From assembly GCF_002218025.2 (NCBI RefSeq), contig NZ_AP018680.1:186001-250000 (forward strand): a stretch of 64,000 nt of DNA. Reading direction: 5' to 3'. The notes under the pieces were generated by a model that was not told the origin of the DNA, ran no database searches, and was given only the letters and a program-made list of their open reading frames with translations. Shown piece after piece: positions 19,488-28,792 of the stretch. Origin of the DNA: Vibrio casei. Its GTDB lineage: Bacteria; Pseudomonadota; Gammaproteobacteria; Enterobacterales; Vibrionaceae. The position numbers and the translations under genes are program-made. Each line of letters begins with the position of its first letter. Position 1 is the stretch's first letter.

Positions 19488-19567
19488 TAATGGTGACCAG
19501 CTAAACCTAAGCGAGTGATTTGCACCACTTCTTCGGCAATGACTTGCGCTTTATCGACCCCTAAATC
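19487..19567 (-). pseudogene. hsdR: hsdR 3' end fragment
   Basis: The last 26 codons of an open frame (ADLGVDKAQVIAEE ... GLAGHH) run out of the IS903 copy and stop in a TAATG overlap with the metallopeptidase gene. Position and coupling identify it as the C-terminus of the type I restriction subunit whose middle portion survives at 26952-27650. The intervening part is gone. Confidence 0.6.
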
Positions 19568-20626
19568 GGCTTTGTTTCCTAAATCGATTCAGCGAGCAAA
19601 GCTCCTCATAATCGTTTGAATATTAAACTACACGGTAAGTTTCAGGCATGCCTAGCCCAGTGAGTTTGTTCAACGCCTTTATCATCGCGTAAGTTTCTCC
19701 TACCTGACCGTTATAATTTCGCAGGCTCAATCTGCCACCAAGTAGTTGCTTCACTCTGTACATTGCTGTTTCTGAGATTGACCGCCGATGATAACCATAC
19801 CGTTTTTTCCACTGTTTATTTGAACCATGAAGCTGTTGCCAACTGACCGCTAAGTTACGCGGATGACCTTGTTCCCAGAGCGCGGCGCCTTCCCTCGGTG
19901 GAATGAGTACTAAAGCCCGTTTTCTACGAACGGCATCGTGACAGGCTCTTGTGTCGTAAGCACCATCACCTGAGATATTGCGGATTTTGCGATGGGTTTG
20001 CTTGAGCAAATTCGGCATAACTTCAGCGTCAGTGACACCGGATAAACTCAGTTCCGCTGCAATAATTTCATGGCTATGGGTATCGACAGCGATATGCAGC
20101 TTACGCCACACGCGGCGCTTGCCATCTGTGCCATGTTTCTTCACTTTCCACTCACCTTCGCCATAAACCTTCAAGCCTGTCGAGTCGATAGCCAAGTGCT
20201 CAATGGTGCCACGCGTCTTGGTTTTAAAAGCAATCTTGACGGTTTTAGCGCGTTTGCTGATGCAAGTGTAATGTGGGCACGAAAGCGGAATATCAGCCAG
20301 TTTAAACACCGAGTTGATAAAGCCTTGTAACGCTCGTAGTGGCATCGAGAAAACACGTTTAACCATCAGCGCGGTGGTAATGGCTAAGTCGCTAAATACG
20401 CGTGGTCGACCTTTCCTTGGTTGCTCGGCCTTAGCTTTCCACTGGGCGATAGCGTCCTCATCAATCCAGAAGGTAAGTGAGCCACGATTGATCAGGGCTT
20501 GATTGTATTGCTTCCAGTTGATTGTTTTATATCGAGGTTTTGACACGATTGATGGGCGAGTTGATGGGCTATGTCGATCAGATCACCAGCTATGGTTTTA
20601 GTTCAACTGATTTAGGAAACAAAGCC
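19568..20626 (-). mobile_element. IS5-family (IS903 group) insertion sequence, copy A
   Basis: A 1059-bp element with terminal inverted repeats starting GGCTTTGTTTCCTAAATC at both ends and one transposase gene. The 9-bp flanks (ccctaaatc and gttgcgact) do not match, so the copy's surroundings have been rearranged by recombination or deletion. Confidence 0.93.
19623..20546 (-). CDS. IS903-group transposase (copy A)
   Basis: A 307-aa DDE transposase. Catalytic motifs are intact: LAIDSTGLKVYGEGEW (first Asp), GDGAYDTR (second Asp) and RRSISETAMYRVKQL (Glu). Length and N-terminus (NRGSLTFWIDE) fit the IS903 group of IS5. It appears functional. Confidence 0.95.
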   Translation of the reverse strand: MSKPRYKTINWKQYNQALINRGSLTFWIDEDAIAQWKAKAEQPRKGRPRVFSDLAITTALMVKRVFSMPLRALQGFINSVFKLADIPLSCPHYTCISKRAKTVKIAFKTKTRGTIEHLAIDSTGLKVYGEGEWKVKKHGTDGKRRVWRKLHIAVDTHSHEIIAAELSLSGVTDAEVMPNLLKQTHRKIRNISGDGAYDTRACHDAVRRKRALVLIPPREGAALWEQGHPRNLAVSWQQLHGSNKQWKKRYGYHRRSISETAMYRVKQLLGGRLSLRNYNGQVGETYAMIKALNKLTGLGMPETYRVV

Positions 20627-20669
20627 GTTGCGACTGTAACGCCCGGCAATTGGCTGATTACTCGGCCAA

Positions 20670-21784
20670 TTACTCGGGAATATCCAACTGGCGCTGGGCA
20701 GATGCTTTGCGCTTATAGGCCAGATCCAGACTGGCCAGCTCGCCATGAATGGCCAACAGTGCCTGGGCAAGTTGATAGATAAGCCAGCTGTAACCGCTGA
20801 GCGCAAAGTCTTGATGCGCCGCTTCCGGCGAGTCGTCGCTCGATTCAGATGGCAGTTGCTTAAGCAGCTGTTGCTGCAATTGATAACCAAGTCCCAAGGG
20901 GAGTTTAGGACAGTCGGGCGTGTTGCCGGCCACATAGTCCGCCAGATAGGCGAACTCTCGCTGCAGCCCACTGGCCACCTGCTTAACTCTGGCATAAGCC
21001 GCATCTTCTTCGGCCTTCCAGCGGGTGAGCAGCAGTAGTTCCAAAAGCGTGATCACCCTTATCTGTTTGTTGGCCAGCTCGGTTAGAGTCTGGGCCTCTT
21101 TCTTTAATGTTTGGCTTTCCCATTCCAGCGAAAATAGCAGCTTTTTCTGCGCCAGCACCGCCTTCATTGCCGTCTCCAGCGACTTACGGGCATTTTTCGG
21201 CTCTTCCTGGCCGGCATTGAGATGCTGCTCCAACACTTGGGTCATGATTTTCAGTGAACTTGCCAGTTGTGCCCGCCAGTCCTGTTTGGCCTTGATTGGC
21301 AGCACAAACAGGGAGACCAGCACGGCAATCACGCAGCCGATGAGAATATTGGCGGTACGCCACAGAGCTTCTGAGGTGTCGTGGTTGGCGTCACCTATCA
21401 CTATGATCATGGTGAACCCAGCTACCAGATAGGCATAGCTGTAACGGCCGGCGTTGAGATAACAGACTATGCTGACCCCGAGGATCAGCAACCCCATCAG
21501 ATCCCAATAGCCGTTCATCAAGATCACCAAAGAGACCCCATAAGCCGAGCCCAGGCAGGTGCCTACAGCCCGCTGCAGCGATTTTTCGATAGCGCCGCCA
21601 CCTGTGGCAGGCCCATCATGATGATCACTATGGTGACCATACTCCAGACAAAATGAGGCAAAGACCAGATGGCGTTGATGGCGGCGGCAATAAACAGCGC
21701 CAAGGCCAGTTTTACCGTGTGTACGGCACGGGAATGGCGGTAGATAAAATCGGCGAAGGCGGAGGCTCTGGCAAACAGAGGCAT
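20670..21784 (-). pseudogene. FUSC-family inner-membrane protein, frameshifted
   Basis: The ATG at 21784 starts an N-terminal membrane region (VHTVKLALALFIAAA, MVTIVIIMMGLPQVAA). The frame is then lost near 21595 and resumes one base off as GGAIEKSLQRAVGTCLGSAYG with further membrane segments and a long C-terminal cytoplasmic region. The GxAxxxxxQRxxGTxLG pattern is typical of FUSC proteins (YccS/AaeB-like exporters of aromatic acids). A single-base deletion in CAGGTGGCGGCG would explain the break. The family call is good; the substrate is unknown. Confidence 0.75.
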
Positions 21785-21989
21785 GGCAGTGTCTCAAAAA
21801 ATGTGGTTGACCGTCAGCGGAAATTATGCCAGAGATGCGCGGCGATAGCGTCTCGGGGATGAGCTAAAGATGCAAACTGGGAAGCTGAATTAGCGGCGGA
21901 TAATATGGTTGTGAGCTGGGTCACGGCTATAGTGCTCTGGGAGTAAGCATCTTTGGCTCCGTCATGCTTTTTCTTCGCTAGATAAGCAG

Positions 21990-22451
21990 CTAAATCCAGC
22001 GTCTGACTTTTTGACAATACAAGCGGTAGCTGTCACCAAAGAGTTGCTGCATTGCCCGTTCTTCCGGAAGGATTTGAAAGCGTTGCAAATAAGCAACAAA
22101 AAGGGCGATTAAAAACAGTAACCAGAGACTGTTGAGAAAGACGGCCTGTGCCAGCAGCAAGAGTACAAACCCCAGGTACATGGGGTTGCGTGAGCAGCGG
22201 TAAATACCTGAGGTCACCAAGGCCGAACTCTGTTCCGGCACCCTGGGATCCGGCGTGGTTCCATGGCGTTTGAAGCTCAGTACTCCTGCCAAAGGAATAA
22301 CCAGCCCAGCAGTCAACAGAGAAACAGCGAGCCCCAAACTAAAGGTCGGATGCAGGTTTGAAGAGGGTAAGTAATAGGATGTCAGTTGCAACAGTAGCGC
22401 AAACAGCAGCAAGAGCGCCAGGGGTGGCAGTTTCTTTTCCAGTCCGGACAT
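21990..22451 (-). CDS. Isoprenylcysteine carboxyl methyltransferase family membrane protein
   Basis: A 153-aa protein with four hydrophobic segments and the motif YRCSRNPMYLGFV, the conserved core of ICMT/PEMT-like membrane methyltransferases, followed by EERAMQQLFGDSYRLYCQKVRRW, typical of the family's C-terminus. Bacterial members methylate unknown small substrates. It belongs to the cargo block between IS903 copies, on the same strand as its neighbours. Confidence 0.8.
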   Translation of the reverse strand: MSGLEKKLPPLALLLLFALLLQLTSYYLPSSNLHPTFSLGLAVSLLTAGLVIPLAGVLSFKRHGTTPDPRVPEQSSALVTSGIYRCSRNPMYLGFVLLLLAQAVFLNSLWLLFLIALFVAYLQRFQILPEERAMQQLFGDSYRLYCQKVRRWI

Positions 22452-22664
22452 GAATTACACGGTTTTGAGTATTAGGTATCGGTTAAGATGACATGGACAA
22501 GGTATTGAATACAAGGACATACCATTGGCTATTCCCGTTTTGGCGCAGCCGCGTTCTGTGCTTTGTGCCAACACCAGTCAGTTTGCCAGTCGATTTGACT
22601 GTGGCGATAAAAGACCCGGCCAGGTGCTCGGGTCTTTATCGAACTAAATATGCTTCAAGCGCGA

Positions 22665-24056
22665 TCAGAAGGGAGCGTTGATATCCACCACGTTGATCAA
22701 CTTGTGGTTGACGAACTCTTTCAGGCCTAAGTCGATCAGTTCACGACCATAGCCGGAGCGGCGGATGCCGCCAAAGGGCAAATCAGCCTTAACCATGGTG
22801 GGGTGGTTGACAAACATCATCCCGGTAGAGACTTGCTTGGCTACCGCCAGACCGCGCTGTTCATCGGCGGTGAACACAGAGCCACCGAGGCCGAAGGGCG
22901 AATCGTTGGCAATGGCAATCGCTTCCTGTTCATCCTTTGCCTTGAGGATCATGGAGACAGGGCCGAAGAACTCCCAATAGTAAGCCGGATTGTCCGGGGT
23001 CACATTGGTAAGTATGGTCGGCTGTACAAAAGCGCCTTGCTCCGGCACTTTGGGACCAACTTCGGTAGCTGTGGCACCATGCTCAACCGCTTCACGAATT
23101 TTCTGCTTCACTTCATCGGCAGCACCCTGGGAAGACAGGGGCGCCAGAGTCGTGTTCGGATCCATAGGGTCACCGGCTTTAAGCGCGGCTACGCCTTTGG
23201 TATAGCCTTCCATAAACTTGTCATAAATGGCTTCCACCAGGATCATCCGTTTGGATGAAACACATACCTGACCGGCATTCCAGTGACGGCCGAATACCGC
23301 CCAATCTATGGTTTTCTCAAGCTCGGCATCTTCCAGCACGATAAAGGCGTCAGAGCCGCCCAGCTCCAGAGTGGATTTTTTCAGCGCCTTACCGGCCTGA
23401 GAGGCAATAACGGCGCCTGCACCTTCAGAGCCGGTCAGAGCCACGCCATGTACCTTGGGTGAGTTGATGATCTGCTCGACTTGATCCCGGGTAGCATACA
23501 GGTTCTGGAAGGCGCCCTGTGGCAGTCCGGCATCCCGCATCAGGCTCTCAAAAGCGGCGGCGCACTGAGGCACATTGGAAGCGTGTTTCAGCAGCAGGGT
23601 GTTGCCGGCAGAAAGTTGCGGAGCCAAGATCCTGGCTATCTGGTAATAGGGGAAGTTCCAGGGTTCAATGGCCAGCAAGACCCCAAGAGGTTCATTGACC
23701 AGCAGCGCTTCCCCTTCGGCGGGATCGGCCACAGGCAGTTTCTGCGGTGCCAGCAGTCTCTCGGCATGCTCGGCATAGTATTCGAGGATCTGCGCCGACA
23801 GTTCTACTTCGGCCTCGGCCTCTCCAATGACTTTACCCATCTCTAGGGTCAGCAGCTCTGCATAGCGGCGCTTGCTGTCTCTGAGCAGGGCTGCAGCCCG
23901 ATTGAGTATTTCAGCCTTGTTGGCAAAAGAGGTATTGCGCCAACTCAAAAAGGCCTGGTGGGCCGATTCAATTGCCTCTGTGACTTCGGCATCAGTGGCA
24001 TTGGGAAATTCTTTGATGAGCTCTCCCGTGAAGGGATTGATCGTTGCATATGCCAT
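22665..24056 (-). CDS. NAD(P)-dependent succinate-semialdehyde dehydrogenase (Sad-like)
   Basis: A 463-aa aldehyde dehydrogenase. The general base motif LELGGSDAFIVL (Glu) and catalytic cysteine motif NAGQVCVSSKR are present. The overall pattern (NPFTGELI start, MEPWNFPYYQ-like segment, LKHASNV) matches the Sad/YneI type that oxidises succinate semialdehyde to succinate. The start at 24056 is chosen for GGAGGAACAC upstream; a longer frame lacks a site. It is probably transferred from a Shewanella-like donor, given its codon use and base composition. Confidence 0.85.
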   Translation of the reverse strand: MAYATINPFTGELIKEFPNATDAEVTEAIESAHQAFLSWRNTSFANKAEILNRAAALLRDSKRRYAELLTLEMGKVIGEAEAEVELSAQILEYYAEHAERLLAPQKLPVADPAEGEALLVNEPLGVLLAIEPWNFPYYQIARILAPQLSAGNTLLLKHASNVPQCAAAFESLMRDAGLPQGAFQNLYATRDQVEQIINSPKVHGVALTGSEGAGAVIASQAGKALKKSTLELGGSDAFIVLEDAELEKTIDWAVFGRHWNAGQVCVSSKRMILVEAIYDKFMEGYTKGVAALKAGDPMDPNTTLAPLSSQGAADEVKQKIREAVEHGATATEVGPKVPEQGAFVQPTILTNVTPDNPAYYWEFFGPVSMILKAKDEQEAIAIANDSPFGLGGSVFTADEQRGLAVAKQVSTGMMFVNHPTMVKADLPFGGIRRSGYGRELIDLGLKEFVNHKLINVVDINAPF

Positions 24057-24397
24057 GTGTTCCTCCCAGCGTTGCAAGTAATAGGGTATTGATGCCAACT
24101 CCTGGCATCGGGTGAAAATGTTTGAAGTTATCGTGGGTTTTGCCCCTCAGAGGCGAGTGGCAAGAAAAAGCTCAAACCTTTCTACGCTTTAAATGGCGAC
24201 ATTTGTGTGATCTTGATCGCATCAGTCGCCTGATGTCTACCGGTCGGTGATTTTTAATCCTTTTTTGTTAATTCTTTGTTTTTAAAAAACTTAAAAATAG
24301 CATTCACCAACAAAAATGCAACTTATCGTTTTGATCTTGCGCAAGGGAAGATGCAACCCCTCGCTTTCGGGAGAGAGGTTGCATCCTTTGTATCTTG
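24057..24397. other. Intergenic region with strong hairpin
   Basis: No gene is seen. A strong hairpin lies at 24350-24385 (arms GATGCAACC and GGTTGCATC with an inner CTC/GAG), just downstream of the gldA stop. It is a likely terminator for gldA. An AT-rich stretch at 24240-24310 could be a promoter region for the dehydrogenase at 22665-24056. Confidence 0.5.
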
Positions 24398-25510
24398 TCA
24401 GTTCTGGTGGCTATAGCGTTCGGCCATGGCATTGGCTGCGATCATTGCCTGATAGACATCATCGGCACTGACCGCCATAGGCATATTGCCCATGGTATCG
24501 CCTTCGGCGCAGGCGATTTCGGCAACTTTACGCCACTCCTCCTCACGGAATTGTTTCAGCCCCATATCTGCCAGAGTCAGCGGCAAACCCGCGGTTTTAA
24601 TGATGCGGACAACATTGTCGATTTCGCTCTGTGGGGCGTTTTCCAGCACCAGTTGGGTCAAGAGGCCAAAGACCACCTTTTCGCCGTGCTGGGCGTTATG
24701 CAATTCGGCAACTGCCGACATGCCGTTATTGACTGCGTGCGCTGCCGCCAGGCCACCGGCTTCGGCACCAACACCGCTTAAATAGATGGTTGCTTCTATG
24801 GTTTGCTCCAGCGCCGGGGTGACTATCTTATTGTTTACCGCATCCATGGCGGCGGCCACATTTTCACTGAGCAATTGATAGCACAGTTGTGCCAGACCAA
24901 GGCCGGTACGCGAAGGCTTTTTCAGCACCAGGTTGACACCGTCGGCTTGATAACAGGCCCTGGCTTCAAAGTAGGTGGCCAGGGCATCGCCTATACCTGC
25001 AGCGAAGAAACGCGCCGGCGCGGCAGCGATTATGCTGGTGTCGGCAATCACGGCATCCGGATTTTGTGGCAGGAACAGATAGCGTTCAAACTCACCCGCT
25101 TCGGTATAAATCACTGATAAAGCCGTACAGGGAGCATCGGTTGACGCTATGGTGGGGTAGAGAACGACAGGGTGCTTAAGGTGGAAGGCAACGGCCTTGG
25201 CGACATCCAGTGTCTTACCGCCGCCGACACCGACAATTACGTTGGCATGAGCCTGCTCAGCCAGGGCGACAAGACGCTGGATCTCGACTTCACTGCACTC
25301 GTAGTTGAATTTTTCCAGTTGGTTGTTGATGCCGTTTTGCTCAAGCCCCGTCAGGGCTTCGTTCTCAAGCCTGCTGAGAATAAACTCATCGGCGATAATA
25401 AAAGCATTGTCGCCGAAGTCATGCACATATTCGTGCATTTGCGACAATAAGCCTTTGCCAATAATGAACTTTTTGGGAGATGTGACGGTACGTGGAACTG
25501 CTGTGCTCAT
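24398..25510 (-). CDS. gldA: Glycerol dehydrogenase GldA
   Basis: A 370-aa iron/zinc-dependent polyol dehydrogenase that interconverts glycerol and dihydroxyacetone with NAD. Visible motifs are VIVGVGGGKTLDVAKA (cofactor), GIGDALATYFEA (metal Asp), GLAAAHAVNNGM and HNAQHGEKVVFG (metal His residues). The length equals E. coli GldA. It is cargo between IS903 copies and independent of the chromosomal glp genes, but could supply an alternative glycerol route. Confidence 0.92.
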   Translation of the reverse strand: MSTAVPRTVTSPKKFIIGKGLLSQMHEYVHDFGDNAFIIADEFILSRLENEALTGLEQNGINNQLEKFNYECSEVEIQRLVALAEQAHANVIVGVGGGKTLDVAKAVAFHLKHPVVLYPTIASTDAPCTALSVIYTEAGEFERYLFLPQNPDAVIADTSIIAAAPARFFAAGIGDALATYFEARACYQADGVNLVLKKPSRTGLGLAQLCYQLLSENVAAAMDAVNNKIVTPALEQTIEATIYLSGVGAEAGGLAAAHAVNNGMSAVAELHNAQHGEKVVFGLLTQLVLENAPQSEIDNVVRIIKTAGLPLTLADMGLKQFREEEWRKVAEIACAEGDTMGNMPMAVSADDVYQAMIAANAMAERYSHQN

Positions 25511-25703
25511 ATGGCCTCCATTACATTCAGGCTCGGATCCTTGTTCAAAGAGACTCTATCACAGCCAAGATTTAATGCTATGGCGTAATCATCTGTTTTT
25601 TATTGGATTAACAGTAAAATAAACTGCAATGAGGTTTTGGTTCCTGGTCGAGGAACTGCCACTGGCCTTTTATTTGGAGAGGTTGCAGTGATGGATATTA
25701 AAA

Positions 25704-25892
25704 GGCTTTGTTTCCTAAATCGATTCAGCGAGCAAAGCTCCTCATAATCGTTTGAATATTAAACTACACGGTAAGTTTCAGGCATGCCTAGCCCAGTGAG
25801 TTTGTTCAACGCCTTTATCATCGCGTAAGTTTCTCCTACCTGACCGTTATAATTTCGCAGGCTCAATCTGCCACCAAGTAGTTGCTTCACTC
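25704..25892 (-). mobile_element. IS903-group fragment (copy C, 189 bp)
   Basis: The segment is identical by eye to the first 189 bp of copy A (19568-19756), including its terminal repeat, and ends abruptly at the left terminus of copy B. With copy A it brackets the 20627-25703 cargo in direct orientation. Confidence 0.92.
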
Positions 25893-26951
25893 GGCTTTGT
25901 TTCCTAAATCGCGCCAACACACAAAGCTCCCCCCTGCTGTTCACGTATTAGACAAAATACTGTGTTTCAGGCATACCTAGCTTAGTCAGTTTGTTTAATG
26001 CTTTTATCATGGCGTAAGCCTCCCCGACTTGAGCATTGTAATTTCTCATGCTCAAGCTGCCGCCGAGCAACTGCTTTATCCGATGCATGGCGGTTTCAGA
26101 GATTGAGCGACGATGGTAGCCATAGCGTTTCTTCCACTTTTTATTTGAGCCGTAAAGCTTTTGAAAACTCACGGCTAAATTGCGTGGATGCCCTTGTTTC
26201 CAATAGGCTGCACCATCGCGTGGAGGAATAAGGCTAAAGGCCCGTTTACGGCGGATAACCGTGTGACATTCTCGCGTATCATAGGCACCATCTCCTGAAA
26301 TCGTATGGATTTTCCGGTAGGTTTGATTAAGCAAATTTGGCAGCACTTCAGCATCTGTCACATTCGATAAACTGAGCTCAGCCGCAATAATCTCGTGAGT
26401 ATGAGTGTCAACGGCAATATGCAGTTTTCGCCAAACTCGGCGTTTGCCATCCGTACCATGCTTCTTCACTTTCCATTCTCCTTCGCCATAGACTTTTAGC
26501 CCTGTGGCATAGATAGCTAAGTGCTCAATAGCGCCCCTTGTCTTAGTTTTAAAGGAGATGTTAACTGTCTTAGCGCGTTTGCTGATACAGGTATAATGCG
26601 GGCAAACTAATGGTACGTTTGCCAGTTTAAATACCGAATTGATAAAGCCTTGTAGGGCTCGCAATGGCATAGAAAAAACACGCTTAACCATCAGTGCGGT
26701 AGTGATCGCCAAATCACTAAACACAAGTGGCCGACCTTTTTTGCTTGGCTCTGTTGTCGCTTTCCAAGTAGCGATCGCTTCCTCATCAATCCAGAAGGTC
26801 AATGAGCCACGGTTAATCAAGGCTTGATTGTACTGTTTCCAGTTGGTTGTCTTATAGCGAGGCTTTGGCACGGTTGATTAGTGGAGCTGTGAATGATGCC
26901 GATCTGATCACTGATTACAGATTTAGTTCCATCGATTTAGGAAACAAAGCC
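25893..26951 (-). mobile_element. IS5-family (IS903 group) insertion sequence, copy B
   Basis: A 1059-bp element with GGCTTTGTTTCCTAAATCG termini, related to but clearly diverged from copy A. It appears to have inserted into copy C, since the left flank is IS sequence. The right flank is hsdR and the 9-bp flanks differ, so the rest of copy C was lost. Confidence 0.92.
25948..26871 (-). CDS. IS903-group transposase (copy B), catalytic Asp replaced
   Basis: A 307-aa full-length frame, but the first catalytic motif reads LAIYATGLKVYGEGEW where copy A and the family have LAIDSTGLK; the metal-binding Asp is Tyr. The second Asp (GDGAYDTR) and Glu (RRSISETAMHRIKQL) are intact. The protein is probably inactive for transposition. 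Confidence 0.9.
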   Translation of the reverse strand: MPKPRYKTTNWKQYNQALINRGSLTFWIDEEAIATWKATTEPSKKGRPLVFSDLAITTALMVKRVFSMPLRALQGFINSVFKLANVPLVCPHYTCISKRAKTVNISFKTKTRGAIEHLAIYATGLKVYGEGEWKVKKHGTDGKRRVWRKLHIAVDTHTHEIIAAELSLSNVTDAEVLPNLLNQTYRKIHTISGDGAYDTRECHTVIRRKRAFSLIPPRDGAAYWKQGHPRNLAVSFQKLYGSNKKWKKRYGYHRRSISETAMHRIKQLLGGSLSMRNYNAQVGEAYAMIKALNKLTKLGMPETQYFV

Positions 26952-27650
26952 GACCGTATCGTGTCCTTCACGGGTGTCTGGCGGTGACATAGCGACAACC
27001 GAAGTCACCTTGCCAATTTGGTCAAGACACTTTTTGTATTGGATGGCAGACGCTTTTGAGTCACAAGCAAGCTGACCCTTTAAACCTTGGCGTTTGAAGT
27101 TTTGGAAATGGTCAGAAATATCATGAGCGATAAGTTCAATACGACCCTCGGTTTGATAGATTTGACCTTTCTGAGCGAACTTCTTCTTCAAATCGGTACG
27201 TTGTTTTTCGGTCAGCTTATCGGTGATGCGGTCGAACCAAGCATCAAGCGCTTTGTCGTTGGTGCTTAACTCGGGAACACGCTCTTCATATAGTAAGGGG
27301 GTAACGGTTTTATCTTCCACCGCCTGTTGCATGGTGTACGAGTGAATGATTTTACCGAATTTGTTTTCGGTCTTGTCATCTTGCAGCAGTGGTGTCCCCG
27401 TAAAGCCAATGTAAGCGGCTTTTGGCAGCGCCTGTTGCATTCGAATGTTGTTTTCACCGTTTTGGCTGCGGTGGCCTTCATCAACTAGGACAATCATGTC
27501 AGGGCTGTCGTTATAACACTCTGGCAGTTCAATCTCGGTGCCAAACTTGTTGATGATGGAGAAGATGATGCGCTCGTTGCCTTTGCCGATTTGCTCCGCT
27601 AAGCGGCGGCCTGTGGTTACCATGGCTGTTTTACGATCTTTTTCAGACAG
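26952..27650 (-). pseudogene. hsdR: hsdR middle fragment (type I restriction translocase)
   Basis: About 230 residues of the helicase core of a type I restriction subunit R. It has GNERIIFSIINKF, the DEAD-like motif LVDEGHRSQ, motif III AYIGFTGTPLL, and the conserved stretch YEERVPEL. It enters IS903 copy B at the 3' side after PPDTREGHDTV. At the 5' side it is fused in frame to a cytochrome c'-like sequence near 27650, so both ends are lost. No hsdM or hsdS remains nearby. Confidence 0.88.
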
Positions 27651-28052
27651 TGCACCGCCAAATGATTGGATCACCGCTTTGCCGTCGCTGCTCGCAGCAG
27701 CCAGCTTCATGGCCAGCGCCGCCTCGTGAGTCTGCGCGTCAAAGTTTCTGAACTTGGTCGCATCAGCGCCGAGGTAAGCAAGGATGCGCATTTTTTCAGT
27801 AAGCGGTGGCTCGGGGTGTGCAGCAACTTTTGGGGCGAGCTGAACGACCTGAACCCATTCCTCCTGCGAAATCGCACCGGTAATAGCCTACATGTTGCGC
27901 CCGAGTTCCTGCATGATCTTGCGTAGCGCCAGTGGCTCAACCTGGGTAGCGTCACCAGCCCAAGCTGGCAACTGAAAACCCCATAAAAGCAGGCAGGCCG
28001 TAACGGTCAGGGTGATAGTTCCAAATGCGTGGCTGTGTTTGCGGTGGGTCAT
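27650..28052 (-). pseudogene. Cytochrome c'-like exported protein, nonsense plus 3' truncation
   Basis: An ATG with AGGAG upstream begins a signal peptide (LLLWGFQLPAWA) and a helical domain (LRKIMQELGRNM). A TAG at 27888-27890 interrupts where NMQAITGAIS would be expected, after which the same frame continues with EPPLTEKMRILAYLGAD and the body of a cytochrome c'-type four-helix protein. The haem site (CxxCH) is absent because the sequence changes into hsdR around 27650. It was probably the last gene of the efflux operon. Confidence 0.65.
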
Positions 28053-28080
28053 GAAATTCTCCTGTAATTCAATCGTTCTC

Positions 28081-28791
28081 TCATTCGAACTCCCGCCCTT
28101 CGCCAGCTTCCTCATGGGTCACGCCGTCGCGGATGTGGTAGATGCGCTTGAATGTGGGGATGATCTTTTCGTCATGGGTGACGACGATGATGGCGGTCTC
28201 TAACTTCCGGGCCATGTCGTTGAGGATGCGGATTACAGCCATGGCGCGCTCGGAATCCAGCGGCGCAGTAGGTTCATCGGCCAGGATCACCGGCGGACGA
28301 TTGACCAGTCCGCGCGCGATGGCGACCCGTTGCTGCTCGCCACCGGAGAGTTGCGAGGGCATTGCGCGAGCTCGGTGTTGCACATCAAGCGCTGTGAGCA
28401 ATTCCAGTGCCTTCGCGCGCGACTCTCCATTCGCGACGCCTGCAAGCATCGGCAGCAGCGCCACGTTGTCGGTGACATCGAGAAACGGAATCAGGTACGG
28501 CGCCTGGAAAACGAAACCGATCTTGTCACGCCGTAAGGCGCGCAGGTCGCGGACTTTCCAGCCATCGGCGTAGATCACTTCATCGCCCAGCGTCATCCGA
28601 CCGGCGGTCGGTTCGATCACCGCACCCAGACACTTGAGCAGCGTGCTCTTGCCGGACCCGGAAGGGCCGATCAGTCCCACCACTTCACCAGGCGCAACAT
28701 GCATATTCACGTCTCTCAAGGCAAAGACAGCGGTGTCACCATCGCCATACCGCTTGCTTAAACTTTCGATGTGTATCCCTTTGCCACTCAT
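28081..28791 (-). CDS. ABC transporter ATP-binding protein (MacB/LolD type)
   Basis: A 236-aa ATPase with Walker A GPSGSGKST, signature LSGGEQQR and Walker B VILADEPT. The closest type is the MacB/LolD/DevA class that drives mechanotransmission permeases. The ATG at 28791 has GGAGG upstream and starts 1 nt after the permease stop; the earlier in-frame ATG is inside the permease gene. Third structural gene of a TetR-MFP-permease-ATPase operon with clearly higher GC than its surroundings. Confidence 0.92.
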   Translation of the reverse strand: MSGKGIHIESLSKRYGDGDTAVFALRDVNMHVAPGEVVGLIGPSGSGKSTLLKCLGAVIEPTAGRMTLGDEVIYADGWKVRDLRALRRDKIGFVFQAPYLIPFLDVTDNVALLPMLAGVANGESRAKALELLTALDVQHRARAMPSQLSGGEQQRVAIARGLVNRPPVILADEPTAPLDSERAMAVIRILNDMARKLETAIIVVTHDEKIIPTFKRIYHIRDGVTHEEAGEGREFE

Positions 28792-28792
28792 C

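Noticed and set aside
21814..22017. 67-aa ORF between the FUSC and ICMT genes
   Set aside because: There is no ribosome site or recognisable domain and it overlaps the ICMT 3' end; not enough support to call a gene.
19568..26951. A simple IS903 composite transposon with defined target duplication
   Set aside because: None of the IS903 copies has matching 9-bp flanks and one copy is a fragment, so only a rearranged bracket can be claimed.
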